From Thermodesulfobacterium hydrogeniphilum (GTDB lineage: Bacteria; Desulfobacterota; Thermodesulfobacteria; Thermodesulfobacteriales; Thermodesulfobacteriaceae), in the NCBI RefSeq assembly GCF_000746255.1, contig NZ_JQKW01000009.1, forward strand, positions 98,844 to 162,843: DNA of 64,000 nucleotides, in the 5' to 3' direction. Position 1 is the stretch's first letter. Every line of letters starts with the position of its first letter. The translations under genes and the position numbers were made by a program. The notes under the pieces are model-generated. The model was not told the origin of the DNA and made no database searches. It worked only from the letters and a program-made list of their open reading frames with translations. Shown piece by piece: positions 27,023-35,102 of the stretch.

Positions 27023-28071
27023 TTTTTTATCTCCTTTTCTATCTCTTCTGGAAATGGAATTACACTCGGAGGATAGGGTAAAGAAATTACAGAAGCTCTA
27101 CCTTCAACAGCTAATCTTACATCCTCTATCATTTGTCCACAGTTTAACTCTGGAACTATAAATTTTAAAGGCTTTTTAGCTTTTTCTATAATTTTTTTAA
27201 TAGGTTTTTCTGGAAAAGGAAAAAGAGTAATAGGTCTGAAATATCCCACTGAATATCCCTTTTCCCTTAGATTATTCACTGCCTCCTTAGCAATACGCGC
27301 TATAGAACCAAAGGCTACTACAATAATATTATCCTCTTCACTAATATCACTTTCAAATTTTATGTCTTTTTGCATAGCTTTATATTTTTTCATAAGTTTG
27401 ATATTCATTTCTTTTAATTCTTGTGCATCCAGAAATAAACTCCTTAAAAATCTACTAGGTCTTCCTTTAGCTCCGGTAAGAGCCCAGTCATCCTTGGGAT
27501 ACTTTTTTATTTTTAATTTTTTTAAAACCAAGGGTTCTTTCATCTGCCCTAAGATAGCATCAGAAAGTATCATAATAGGATTACGATATTTTTCAGCGAG
27601 TTCAAAGGCTTTAGCAGTTAATTCATAAGCTTCCTGAGCATTATAAGGCGCTAAAACCAGAAAATGAAAATCTCCATGTCCAGAACCTTTTACAGCTTGG
27701 AAATAATCTCCCTGAGAAGCTTCAATTCCTCCTAAACCAGGACCTCCTCTCATTACATTTACTATTACTGCAGGCAATTCTAAAGCTGCAATATAAGAAA
27801 ACCCTTCACACATAAGAGAAATTCCAGGACTTGAGGAAGTGGTCATAGCTCTTGTTCCTGTGGCACAGGCACCTAATAACATATTAATAGCAGCAAGTTC
27901 GCTTTCTGCCTGCAAAAAAACTCCTCCTCTTTTAGGAAGTTCCCGAGCCATAAATTCTGGAATATCATTTTGAGGAGTAATAGGATATCCAAAATAACAC
28001 TTACATTCTGCCTCTAAGGCTCCAAGTGCTATAGCTTCTACACCCTTAACTAAAATTTTTTTTGTTTTCAT
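26989..28071 (-). CDS. vorB: 2-oxoacid:ferredoxin oxidoreductase, alpha subunit (VorB type)
   Basis: 360 residues. KGVEAIALGALEAECKCYFGYPITPQNDIPE and SSSSPGISLMCEGFSYIA-like sequence, with MRGGPGLGGIEASQGDYFQ, match the alpha subunit that annotators usually call VorB (3-methyl-2-oxobutanoate oxidoreductase). The C-terminal transketolase-like domain begins near residue 250. Its ATG shares one base with the stop of the ferredoxin gene. The exact 2-oxoacid is inferred from family resemblance; 2-oxoglutarate remains possible. Confidence 0.9.
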   Translation of the reverse strand: MKTKKILVKGVEAIALGALEAECKCYFGYPITPQNDIPEFMARELPKRGGVFLQAESELAAINMLLGACATGTRAMTTSSSPGISLMCEGFSYIAALELPAVIVNVMRGGPGLGGIEASQGDYFQAVKGSGHGDFHFLVLAPYNAQEAYELTAKAFELAEKYRNPIMILSDAILGQMKEPLVLKKLKIKKYPKDDWALTGAKGRPSRFLRSLFLDAQELKEMNIKLMKKYKAMQKDIKFESDISEEDNIIVVAFGSIARIAKEAVNNLREKGYSVGYFRPITLFPFPEKPIKKIIEKAKKPLKFIVPELNCGQMIEDVRLAVEGRASVISLPYPPSVIPFPEEIEKEIKKCLNSLSSRKV

Positions 28072-28277
28072 TACCCTTCCTCTTTTACAAAGACTACATC
28101 AGGACAAACTAAATAACATATACCACACATAGTGCATTTTTCAGGATTTTTAGCATACACTACCCTATAACCATGTGAATTTCTTTTTGAAGATATATCT
28201 AAAACTTTTTTGGGACAAAAATGAACGCATAAACCACAAGATTTACAACGTTCTTCTAAAATTTTTATCTCAAAAAT
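28071..28277 (-). CDS. 2-oxoacid:ferredoxin oxidoreductase, delta (2x[4Fe-4S] ferredoxin) subunit, apparent AUU start
   Basis: 68 residues with two complete cluster motifs, CKSCGLCVHFCP and CTMCGICYLVCP, separated by a 30-residue loop. It overlaps the alpha gene by one base (TAATG). No ATG, GTG or TTG lies in frame between the upstream stop and the first cysteine motif. An ATT at 28275-28277 sits seven bases after a perfect AGGAGG and would give (M)FEIKILEERCKSCGLC, matching the usual KorD N terminus. An AUU start, known from infC, is therefore the best reading. Standard gene finders miss this gene. Confidence 0.85.
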   Translation of the reverse strand: MFEIKILEERCKSCGLCVHFCPKKVLDISSKRNSHGYRVVYAKNPEKCTMCGICYLVCPDVVFVKEEG

Positions 28278-28322
28278 TTTTAACCCTCCTTAACCAAAAC
28301 TAATATGCTAATTTATTACAAC

Positions 28323-29264
28323 TTAAAATTTTGGCAAGGCTTCTGAAAGAAATTTTAAAGTTTCCAAGTTTTCCACATTAAAACATTTAAAATTTTTTCC
28401 TTTTAAAATTTGACTAATAAGACCTGATAGAACTTTTTTAGGACCCAATTCTATAAAAATTTTTACTCCTTGATTATACATATAGTTTACACAATCAATC
28501 CAACGCACAGAAGAAGTGATTTGTTCTTTCATCAGATTTTTAATACTATTGGCTGAAATTTCAGCTTTGCCTGTTACATTACTTACAAAAGGAATTTTAG
28601 AATCGTTCCAGGTTAATTTTTCTAAAACTTGGCTAAATTTTTCCTGGGCTTTTTTCATTAAAGGACTATGAAAACCTGCACTTACTTTTAATTTCACTAC
28701 TCTTGCCCCTTTTTCTTTAGCTTCCTGAGCCACTTCATCTACTGCAGGAGTTTTTCCACTTATTACTAACTGCTTTGGAGAATTATAATTAGAAATTACT
28801 ACTATTTCAGAAGCTTTTTTAACTAAATTTTCAAGGTCACTTAAAGGCATTCCAATTATAGCATACATAGCTGATGAGCTTTTTTTACCTTCTTCATCCA
28901 TTAATTTGCCCCGTTCTTTTACAGCTATTAAAAGGTCTTTTAAAGATAAAACTTCAGAAGTATAAAGAGCACTATATTCTCCAAGACTATGCCCTGCTAC
29001 AAATAAAGGTTTTATATTTTTGTTTATCAAAAACTCTTTAAATGCTAAATAGCAGGCAATATTAGTAACTGTTAAACAGACTTGAAGATTTTGAGTTTGG
29101 GTTAGTTCTTCTAAAGGGCCTTCAAAGCATAATTTTTTTACAGGAATTTGACTTAAATTTTCACTTAAATCAAAAATATTTTTAACAGATTCAAAATTTT
29201 CATAAAATTCCTTTCCCATTCCAATATATTGTGATCCTTGTCCTGGAAATACCAAAGCTATCAT
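28323..29264 (-). CDS. fabD: Malonyl-CoA:acyl-carrier-protein transacylase
   Basis: 313 residues. FPGQGSQYIGMGKEF at the N terminus, the nucleophile motif AGHSLGEYSAL (Ser near residue 94) and the catalytic-His block SAGFHSPLM (near residue 202) are all present. It loads malonyl groups on ACP for fatty-acid synthesis. No other fab gene is next to it; it overlaps the upstream GcvH-like gene by one base. Confidence 0.96.
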   Translation of the reverse strand: MIALVFPGQGSQYIGMGKEFYENFESVKNIFDLSENLSQIPVKKLCFEGPLEELTQTQNLQVCLTVTNIACYLAFKEFLINKNIKPLFVAGHSLGEYSALYTSEVLSLKDLLIAVKERGKLMDEEGKKSSSAMYAIIGMPLSDLENLVKKASEIVVISNYNSPKQLVISGKTPAVDEVAQEAKEKGARVVKLKVSAGFHSPLMKKAQEKFSQVLEKLTWNDSKIPFVSNVTGKAEISANSIKNLMKEQITSSVRWIDCVNYMYNQGVKIFIELGPKKVLSGLISQILKGKNFKCFNVENLETLKFLSEALPKF

Positions 29265-29695
29265 TATTCTTCTTCCTCCAAAAATTTTTCAGGTGGAATA
29301 TCTTCTATATCTTCTAAATATTTCATTTCATAATCTTCTGGTGGAAGAAGTTCTTCAACTTCTGAAGGATTGTAAAGTTGTACCTCTATTAACCATCCTT
29401 CATCATAAGGATCCTCATTTAAAATATCCAAATCTTCTAAAACTTTTTCGTTTACTTTAACAATTTTCCCTGAAACAGGCATAATGAGATCAAAAACTTC
29501 TTCTATAGTTTCAATACTCCCAAATACTTCATCTCTTTCAAATTCTTCTTCCTCTTCTGGCAAATCAATTTCTATAATTTCTAAATTTTTAACACTAAAA
29601 TATTCTGTCAGTCCAATTCTTGCTAACTTTCTTTTTTTCTTTTTGACCCAAAGATGGTGTTCAGAATAAACTCTATCTTCGGGAATTTTAAACAT
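29264..29695 (-). CDS. GcvH-like protein lacking the lipoyl-lysine
   Basis: 143 residues. The GcvH fold is recognisable from YSEHHLWVKK, ARIGLTEYF, the EVFGSIETIEEVFDLIMPVSG hairpin region, VNEKVLEDLDILNEDPYDEGWLIEV. In GcvH the hairpin reads roughly ESVKA with the lipoylated Lys; here the aligned residue is Glu (ETIEE), so lipoylation is impossible at that site. The C terminus adds a Glu-rich tail of about 25 residues. It is coupled to fabD by a one-base overlap. A structural or regulatory role is likelier than glycine cleavage; function unknown. Confidence 0.8.
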   Translation of the reverse strand: MFKIPEDRVYSEHHLWVKKKKRKLARIGLTEYFSVKNLEIIEIDLPEEEEEFERDEVFGSIETIEEVFDLIMPVSGKIVKVNEKVLEDLDILNEDPYDEGWLIEVQLYNPSEVEELLPPEDYEMKYLEDIEDIPPEKFLEEEE

Positions 29696-29759
29696 AAAAA
29701 ACCTCCAATAAAAAGTTATTTTAGTGTTTTATATCCGTTTTTTTAAAATTAGCAAGACC

Positions 29760-30050
29760 TTAGGATGAAAAATTTTTTAAAATTTTTTCTTTTAATTTTT
29801 GATTTAAATTAAAAGCCCAGGCTAAGATTGCTGCTACAGCTTTATACAATTCAGGAGGAATGGGTTTATCAATTTCTAATTTATATAATTCTTTTACCAA
29901 TTTAGAGTCTTTTTTAATAGGTATATTATGATTTTTAGCTATTTTCAAGATCAAGTCTGCCAAATATCCTTGTCCTTTAGCAATAACCTTAGGGATTCCT
30001 TCTTCAGGACTATATTTTAAAGCTACTGCTTTTTTCTCTTTTTTAGCCAT
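29760..30050 (-). CDS. Stand-alone FlhB C-terminal domain protein (FlhX/YlqH type)
   Basis: 96 residues. KKAVALKYSPEEGIPKVIAKGQGYLAD and the helix up to PIPPELYKAVAAILAWAF match the cytoplasmic C-terminal domain of FlhB and the YscU family. The autocleavage motif NPTH normally just before AVALKY is absent, and there is no membrane part. Such small proteins occur beside flagellar genes and may substitute for the cleaved FlhB fragment in export switching. Here it is apart from the hook cluster. A 64-base gap separates it from the GcvH-like gene. Confidence 0.85.
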   Translation of the reverse strand: MAKKEKKAVALKYSPEEGIPKVIAKGQGYLADLILKIAKNHNIPIKKDSKLVKELYKLEIDKPIPPELYKAVAAILAWAFNLNQKLKEKILKNFSS

Positions 30051-30056
30051 ATTTAG

Positions 30057-30085
30057 TTTACTTTTTTTGGGGGTTATGCTATAAT
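30057..30085 (+). promoter_or_regulatory. Promoter of the FBP aldolase/phosphatase gene
   Basis: TTTACT at 30057-30062, 17 bases, then TATAAT at 30080-30085 preceded by TGC (extended -10). The start codon is 69 bases downstream, behind an AAGGAGGTG ribosome site. Fits a strong housekeeping sigma promoter. Confidence 0.6.
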
Positions 30086-30153
30086 TTTTTTATAAAAATA
30101 ATATTATAATTAATATTTTCGGTTAAAAATAGAATTTGTAAAGGAGGTGTGAT

Positions 30154-31275
30154 ATGAAACTCACCTTAAGTGTTATAAAAGCAGATATTGGCGGTTTTGT
30201 AGGCCATTCTTCTGTTCATAAAGAAGTTGTAGATAAAGTAAAAGAAGTAGCAGAAGATGGAAAAGATAGAGGAATTATTAGAGATCTTTCTGTTCTGGTT
30301 TGTGGAGATGATATAGCTTTGGTAATGACTCATACTAAAGGAATAGATTCTTCAGAGGTGCATGAACTTGCTTGGAATGCTTTTAAAGAAGGAACAGAGG
30401 TTTCTGAGAAATTGAAAATGTATGGGGCAGGACAGGATCTTTTGGCAGATGCTTTTTCTGGTAATGTCAGAGGAATGGGGCCTGGCGTTGCTGAAATGGA
30501 ATTTGAGGAAAGAAAAAGTGAACCAGTAGTGGTATTTTTTGCTGATAAAACCTCTCCCAGTGCCTGGAATTTGCCTCTTTTTGAAATATTTGCAGATCCT
30601 ATGAATACAGCAGGTTTAGTTATAGATCCTTCTATGCATGAAGGCTTTATTTTTGATGTAATGGATGTCTATTCTGGAATGGCTATACAACTTAAAGCTC
30701 CAGAAGAACTTTATGATCTTTTAGTTTTTATAGGTGCAACCAGCAGATATGTTATAAGGCATGTTTATAGAAAGAAAGATAGAGAAATTGCTGCAGCTGC
30801 ATCTACACAAAGATTATCTTTAATGGCAGGTAGATATGTAGGAAAAGATGATCCTGTTCTTATTGTAAGAGCTCAGAGCGGATTTCCTGCTGTAGGAGAA
30901 ATTTTAGAACCCTTTGCCCGTCCTTGGTTAGTAGAAGGATGGATGAGAGGCTCTCATACTGGTCCACTTATGCCGGTTCCTTTTAAAAATGCTAAACCTA
31001 CCAGATTTGACGGTCCTCCCCGTGTAATAGCTGCAGGGTATCAAATTGCTGATGGATATTTAATCGGACCTTCTGATCTTTTTGATGATCCTGCCTTTAA
31101 TAAGGCTCGTGAAGAGTGCAATAAAATAGCAGATATTCTGAGAAGACAGGGTATTTTTGAACCTCATAGGTTACCACCTGAAGAAATGGAATATACTACT
31201 TTACCTAAGGTTCTTGAAAAACTTAAGGATAGATTTAAATTAGTAGAACCTGAAAAGCCCAAAATTTCTTTATAA
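30154..31275 (+). CDS. fbp: Bifunctional fructose-1,6-bisphosphate aldolase/phosphatase
   Basis: 373 residues of the class V (archaeal-type) FBPase. Signatures include the N-terminal KLTLSVIKADIGGFVGHSS, the metal-binding CGDDIALVMTH block and GPCFADPM-like FADPMNTAGLVIDPSMHEGF region. This enzyme makes fructose-6-phosphate directly from triose phosphates, giving one-way gluconeogenesis, and is characteristic of archaea and deeply branching thermophilic bacteria. A good promoter and ribosome site lie upstream; the next gene starts 16 bases on. Confidence 0.95.
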   Translation: MKLTLSVIKADIGGFVGHSSVHKEVVDKVKEVAEDGKDRGIIRDLSVLVCGDDIALVMTHTKGIDSSEVHELAWNAFKEGTEVSEKLKMYGAGQDLLADAFSGNVRGMGPGVAEMEFEERKSEPVVVFFADKTSPSAWNLPLFEIFADPMNTAGLVIDPSMHEGFIFDVMDVYSGMAIQLKAPEELYDLLVFIGATSRYVIRHVYRKKDREIAAAASTQRLSLMAGRYVGKDDPVLIVRAQSGFPAVGEILEPFARPWLVEGWMRGSHTGPLMPVPFKNAKPTRFDGPPRVIAAGYQIADGYLIGPSDLFDDPAFNKAREECNKIADILRRQGIFEPHRLPPEEMEYTTLPKVLEKLKDRFKLVEPEKPKISL

Positions 31276-31291
31276 GGAGAGACGATAGATA

Positions 31292-32020
31292 ATGTATAAT
31301 TATGTCTTTGATCCTAAGGACTATACCTTGGAAGATGAAATAAAATTTCATTGTTATAAAGGAATTGTTTGCTTTAATAAATGCTGTTATGATGTTAAAT
31401 TAGTTTTAACCCCTTACGAATTTTTAAGGCTTAGGAAGGCTCTTGATTTAGGAGTAGAGGAGTTTATAGAAAAGTATGGAGAGGTCTACATTGGAGAGGT
31501 AACTCAGCTTCCTGTTATTTCAATAAATATGATTCCTTATTCTTTGGCCTGTCCTTTTTTAGATGAAAAAGAGGGTTGCAAAGTATATAAGGACAGGCCT
31601 GCTCCCTGCCGTTTGTATCCTTTGGCTCGTTTTGTTTCAAAAAATGAAAAGGGAGAAAAAAAAGAATTTTTTAAGATAATTAGAGAAACTCATTGTAAAG
31701 GACATTATGAAAATCGGCCTATAAAAATAAAAGATTATCTTAAAGAGCAAGAATTAGAACCTTATCTTTATTATAATGATCTTTGGGGAGAAGTAGTTTT
31801 AAAAAGGCAAAAATTTGCTAATACTCCTCTTACAGGAGATATGTTAGAACTTATATTCTTAATAGCTTACAGTCTTCCTGAATTTAGAAGAAGTATAAAA
31901 AACAAAGAAATTCCTAGTTTTTCTGAAGACACAGCAGATCTTCCAGATGAAAAACTTTTAGAAAAAGGTTTGCTGTATATAAAAGACAAAATTTTAACTG
32001 AAGAAAATCTTAATTGGTAA
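31292..32020 (+). CDS. YkgJ-family cysteine-cluster protein
   Basis: 242 residues. The cysteines C22 ... CFNKCCYDV, then CPFLDEKEGCKVYKDRPAPCRLYPLARF, and a later GHYENRP region are the YkgJ pattern (about eight Cys) thought to bind Zn or an iron-sulfur cluster. Function in the family is unknown. The AGGAGAG site is 12 bases before the ATG. It is followed four bases later by the TolR gene, so it may be expressed with the Tol pair, but a functional link is only positional. Confidence 0.8.
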   Translation: MYNYVFDPKDYTLEDEIKFHCYKGIVCFNKCCYDVKLVLTPYEFLRLRKALDLGVEEFIEKYGEVYIGEVTQLPVISINMIPYSLACPFLDEKEGCKVYKDRPAPCRLYPLARFVSKNEKGEKKEFFKIIRETHCKGHYENRPIKIKDYLKEQELEPYLYYNDLWGEVVLKRQKFANTPLTGDMLELIFLIAYSLPEFRRSIKNKEIPSFSEDTADLPDEKLLEKGLLYIKDKILTEENLNW

Positions 32021-32023
32021 AAC

Positions 32024-32422
32024 ATGAAAATTGGTAAGGATTTACAGGGGGAAATAAACATTATCCCTTTGGTAGATATAATTCTTGTTATTCTTATTAT
32101 TTTTATGATAACCGCACCTTTATTAACATCTGGAATAGAAGTAGATCTTCCTAAAACTAAGGATTTCCCCATAACTCAAAAGGAGAAGAAACCATTAAAA
32201 ATAACTATTACTAAAAAAGGAAAAATAAAAATTTATGGAGAAGAAATTAGTCTTGAAGATTTAAGTTTTTGGGCAGAAGAAGCAAAGAAAAAAAATTTAA
32301 TAAAAGAAGTTCAAATAGAGGCAGATAAAGATTGTCCTTATGGAATAGTAGCAGAAGTACTTTCTGAATTAAAAAAAGCAGGATTTGATGAGTTAGATTT
32401 ATTAACTCAACCAGAAAGCTGA
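32024..32422 (+). CDS. ExbD/TolR-family membrane protein
   Basis: 132 residues. Short basic N terminus, one membrane helix at about 12-32 with the conserved Asp in INIIPLVDIILVILIIFM, and a periplasmic domain of about 95 residues ending with AEVLSELKKAGFDELDLLT. These proteins form a proton-driven motor with ExbB/TolQ and energise TonB or TolA. No TolQ/ExbB gene is next to it. The TonB/TolA-like gene follows six bases downstream. Confidence 0.9.
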   Translation: MKIGKDLQGEINIIPLVDIILVILIIFMITAPLLTSGIEVDLPKTKDFPITQKEKKPLKITITKKGKIKIYGEEISLEDLSFWAEEAKKKNLIKEVQIEADKDCPYGIVAEVLSELKKAGFDELDLLTQPES

Positions 32423-32428
32423 TATTTT

Positions 32429-33265
32429 ATGCTGAATAAATACGATCTATTATCTTATTTCTTTTCTGTATTATTGAATTCTTTATTCCTTTTGATATTT
32501 TTTTCTTCTTTAAATTTTAAATACAATAAAGAAAAAAAGATAAAAGTAAAATTGATTTCTTATCAAACTAAAAGTTTATCTCCAACTTTAAATCTTCCTG
32601 CTCCTGATTTTCAAACTCTTTCTAATAAATTAGAACTTCCAAAGAAGTCTAAATCTATTTCTAAGCCAAAATCAAAAAATAGACCTAAATTAATTAAAAA
32701 AACAGGGAAATTAGTTAAAAAAGTTAACAAAAGCAAAATAAATGAAAGACTGATAAAAAAGAAAATAGCAGAATTAGAAAAGAAAATAAGTTCTAAAAAG
32801 ACCTCCCAAAAAGTGCAACTATCTAAACAGGAACTTCAAGTTCTTAAGGAAAAATTATTAGCCTTGCAAAGAATAGAAAAAATCACAAAAGGAGCAGGAA
32901 CTAATAATATTTCAGAAATAAATAAACAAAAAATTAAAGAGCAGAGCTTAGGAAAAAAAGGTTCTAAAGGAACTTTACAAGAAGGGTTGAATTTGGATTA
33001 TTTGCTTTTGGTCAAAGCGAAATTACAGAACAATTTTGAAGTTCCTATTTATTTAAGAAACAAAAAAGATCTTTATGTTATTGTGAGTATTGATGTTTCA
33101 TCAAAAGGAGAAATTTTGCATTATACTTTTTTAAAAAATTCTTCAGTTCCAGAATTTAATCAAGCAGTAGAAAGATGTTTAAAGGCTTCTTCGCCTTTAC
33201 CAGTAAACAAGAAAGCCAAAATAATAGTAGAATTTAGAAGTGAAGGAATAGGGAAATTGAGATAA
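32429..33265 (+). CDS. TolA/TonB-like protein
   Basis: 278 residues. One N-terminal helix (about 8-28) anchors it; residues 60-175 are Lys/Glu-rich, long and partly coiled-coil, expected to span the periplasm. The C-terminal 85 residues, from GLNLDYLLLVKAKLQNNFEVP, through VIVSIDVSSKGEI to SSPLPVNKKAKIIVEF, match the TolA/TonB C-terminal fold. Paired with the TolR gene, it should transmit proton-motive energy to the outer membrane. Whether it acts as TolA or TonB is not decidable from sequence alone. Confidence 0.82.
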   Translation: MLNKYDLLSYFFSVLLNSLFLLIFFSSLNFKYNKEKKIKVKLISYQTKSLSPTLNLPAPDFQTLSNKLELPKKSKSISKPKSKNRPKLIKKTGKLVKKVNKSKINERLIKKKIAELEKKISSKKTSQKVQLSKQELQVLKEKLLALQRIEKITKGAGTNNISEINKQKIKEQSLGKKGSKGTLQEGLNLDYLLLVKAKLQNNFEVPIYLRNKKDLYVIVSIDVSSKGEILHYTFLKNSSVPEFNQAVERCLKASSPLPVNKKAKIIVEFRSEGIGKLR

Positions 33266-33287
33266 ATTTAATATTGGAGGTTTAAAA

Positions 33288-34484
33288 ATGTTAAAGCTTT
33301 CTCAAAGAGCTAAAACACTTAAGCCATCAGCTACCTTAGCAGTAGATGCTAAAGCTAAAGCCTTAAAAGCTAAGGGTATAGATGTAATAAATCTATCTGC
33401 AGGAGAACCGGATTTTGATACTCCTAATTATATAAAAGAAGCCTGTAAAAAAGCTTTAGATAAAGGTTTTACTAAATATATTGCTACTCCCGGACTTTTA
33501 AGTTTAAGAGAAGCTATTTGTCAAAGATTAAAAATAGATTATGGCTTTGAATATAAACCTGAAGAAGTTTTAGTAACTACAGGAGCTAAACAGGCTATTT
33601 TTAATCTTCTTTTAGCTTTAGTGGATACAGGAGATGAGGTATTAATCTTATCTCCTTATTGGGTTTCTTATCCTGCCATGGTAGAACTTGCAGGCGGAAT
33701 ACCTAAGATAATCCCTTCTTCTATGGAAAATAATTTTGAACCATCCATTTCTGAGATAGAAAAAATAATTACTTCTAAAACAGTTGGTATTATTTTAAAT
33801 AGCCCTTCTAATCCTACAGGACTTATTTATTCTAATAAGTTTTTAAAAGATATAGCAAGTTTAGTAAAAAAATACAATTTGTGGGTTCTAAGTGATGATA
33901 TTTATGATAAATTAAGATTTGATTTTAAATCACCTGAAAATATTTTATCTGTAGCTCCAGAATTAAAGGATAAAGTTTTTATAGTAAATGGGGTTTCTAA
34001 AACCTATGCTATGACAGGATGGAGGATAGGTTGGTTAGTTGGGTCAAAGGATATTATTAAAATTTGTGCTAATATTCAAGGGCAAAGCACTTCTCATGCT
34101 ACCGCTTTTGCTCAAAAAGGTGCAGAAATAGCTTTAACTTCTTCTCAAGAGGAAGTAGAAAAAATGTGCCAAATTTTTGCTAAAAGAGCAAAATTTTTAA
34201 CAAGTTTATTAAAAGAAATTCCGGGTATAGAGTTTATTCCACCTCAAGGAGCTTTTTATCTTTTTGCTAAGGTTTTCTATTATGGTAAAAAAACTCCAGA
34301 AGGAAAAGAGATAAAAAATTCAGTAGATTTTGCAGAATATCTTTTAGATTTTGCAAAAGTAGCAGTTGTTCCTGGAGTAGCTTTTGGAGATGATAATTTT
34401 ATAAGAATATCTTTTGCTAATTCAGAAGAAAATCTGGAGAAAGCTTGTTTAAGAATAAGAAAAGCTTTAGGAAGATTAAAATAG
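33288..34484 (+). CDS. Pyridoxal-phosphate aminotransferase, aspartate type (class I/II)
   Basis: 398 residues. Fold type I: NLSAGEPDFDTP near residue 38, TTGAKQAIFNLLLAL, SNPTGLIYS, SDDIYDKLRF, the Schiff-base lysine in SKTYAMTGWRIGW near residue 240, and RISFANSEENLE at the end. Related to AspC/AspB and prephenate aminotransferases of thermophiles, transferring amino groups between Asp or aromatic donors and 2-oxoacids. A GGAGG site precedes the ATG and a convergent terminator follows. Confidence 0.92.
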   Translation: MLKLSQRAKTLKPSATLAVDAKAKALKAKGIDVINLSAGEPDFDTPNYIKEACKKALDKGFTKYIATPGLLSLREAICQRLKIDYGFEYKPEEVLVTTGAKQAIFNLLLALVDTGDEVLILSPYWVSYPAMVELAGGIPKIIPSSMENNFEPSISEIEKIITSKTVGIILNSPSNPTGLIYSNKFLKDIASLVKKYNLWVLSDDIYDKLRFDFKSPENILSVAPELKDKVFIVNGVSKTYAMTGWRIGWLVGSKDIIKICANIQGQSTSHATAFAQKGAEIALTSSQEEVEKMCQIFAKRAKFLTSLLKEIPGIEFIPPQGAFYLFAKVFYYGKKTPEGKEIKNSVDFAEYLLDFAKVAVVPGVAFGDDNFIRISFANSEENLEKACLRIRKALGRLK

Positions 34485-34485
34485 C

Positions 34486-34517
34486 AAAACCCCCCGCCTT
34501 TTTAAGGGTGGGGTTTT
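34486..34517. terminator. Bidirectional terminator after the aminotransferase gene
   Basis: AAAACCCC...GGGGTTTT with inner CCTT/AAGG pairing around TTT forms a strong hairpin with A- and T-runs on both flanks. It lies between the aminotransferase stop (34484) and the convergent lipoprotein gene stop (34524) and probably serves both. Confidence 0.85.
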
Positions 34518-34523
34518 ACAGAT

Positions 34524-34943
34524 TTAATTTGGGCAGACAAGCTTTCTTTCTTCTTTTACCAATCTTCCATACTCATAATATTGAACAGTTACCCATTCAC
34601 ATTTTCCTTCGGATTTCAGGGGTTTAGCGTAAACTTTCTGAACACCGTCTTCACTTACGTATTCAACAGGTTTTTTAGTAGCAGCAGCCTCTTGAGCTGC
34701 TTTTTCAGAAATATGTACAGCTGTCCCTACTATTAAAGCTCCTGCAACAGCTCCAATAACAGCTCCTCTCCATCTATTATTTCTATCTATCAAGGCTCCC
34801 AAAGCTGCTCCAGCAACAGCACCAAACCCTGCTCCCTCTTGGGTCTTTTCACTCATTTGAGGAACACATCCTGTAAGAATACTCACAGAAAACAGGACTA
34901 TAAGAAGTAAACTTAGAATTTTGCTTAAAAACAATCTACTCAT
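34524..34943 (-). CDS. Glycine-zipper lipoprotein
   Basis: 139 residues. A lipoprotein signal ends in the lipobox LTGC (Cys near residue 26). Residues 37-78 contain a glycine zipper (GAGFGAVAGAALGALI, GAVIGAVAGALIVG) as in outer-membrane 17-kDa antigen/YMGG-like proteins, which forms a helical hairpin in a membrane. The C-terminal 50 residues carry a Cys pair (GKCEWV...KLVCPN). Function is unknown; an outer-membrane or stress-linked structural role is the usual guess for the family. Confidence 0.8.
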   Translation of the reverse strand: MSRLFLSKILSLLLIVLFSVSILTGCVPQMSEKTQEGAGFGAVAGAALGALIDRNNRWRGAVIGAVAGALIVGTAVHISEKAAQEAAATKKPVEYVSEDGVQKVYAKPLKSEGKCEWVTVQYYEYGRLVKEERKLVCPN

Positions 34944-35102
34944 ATTTGCCCCTCCTTTTTCAAAAAGTCATATTACAAATAAATTTAAAGCTAAGTTTTT
35001 AAAAATCAATAGTAGATTTTTAATTATTAAAAAGATATGAAAAAGTTTTTTTAATTTTATGATATAATAGATTCATATTAAAATTAAAAAAGGGATGTGT
35101 TG

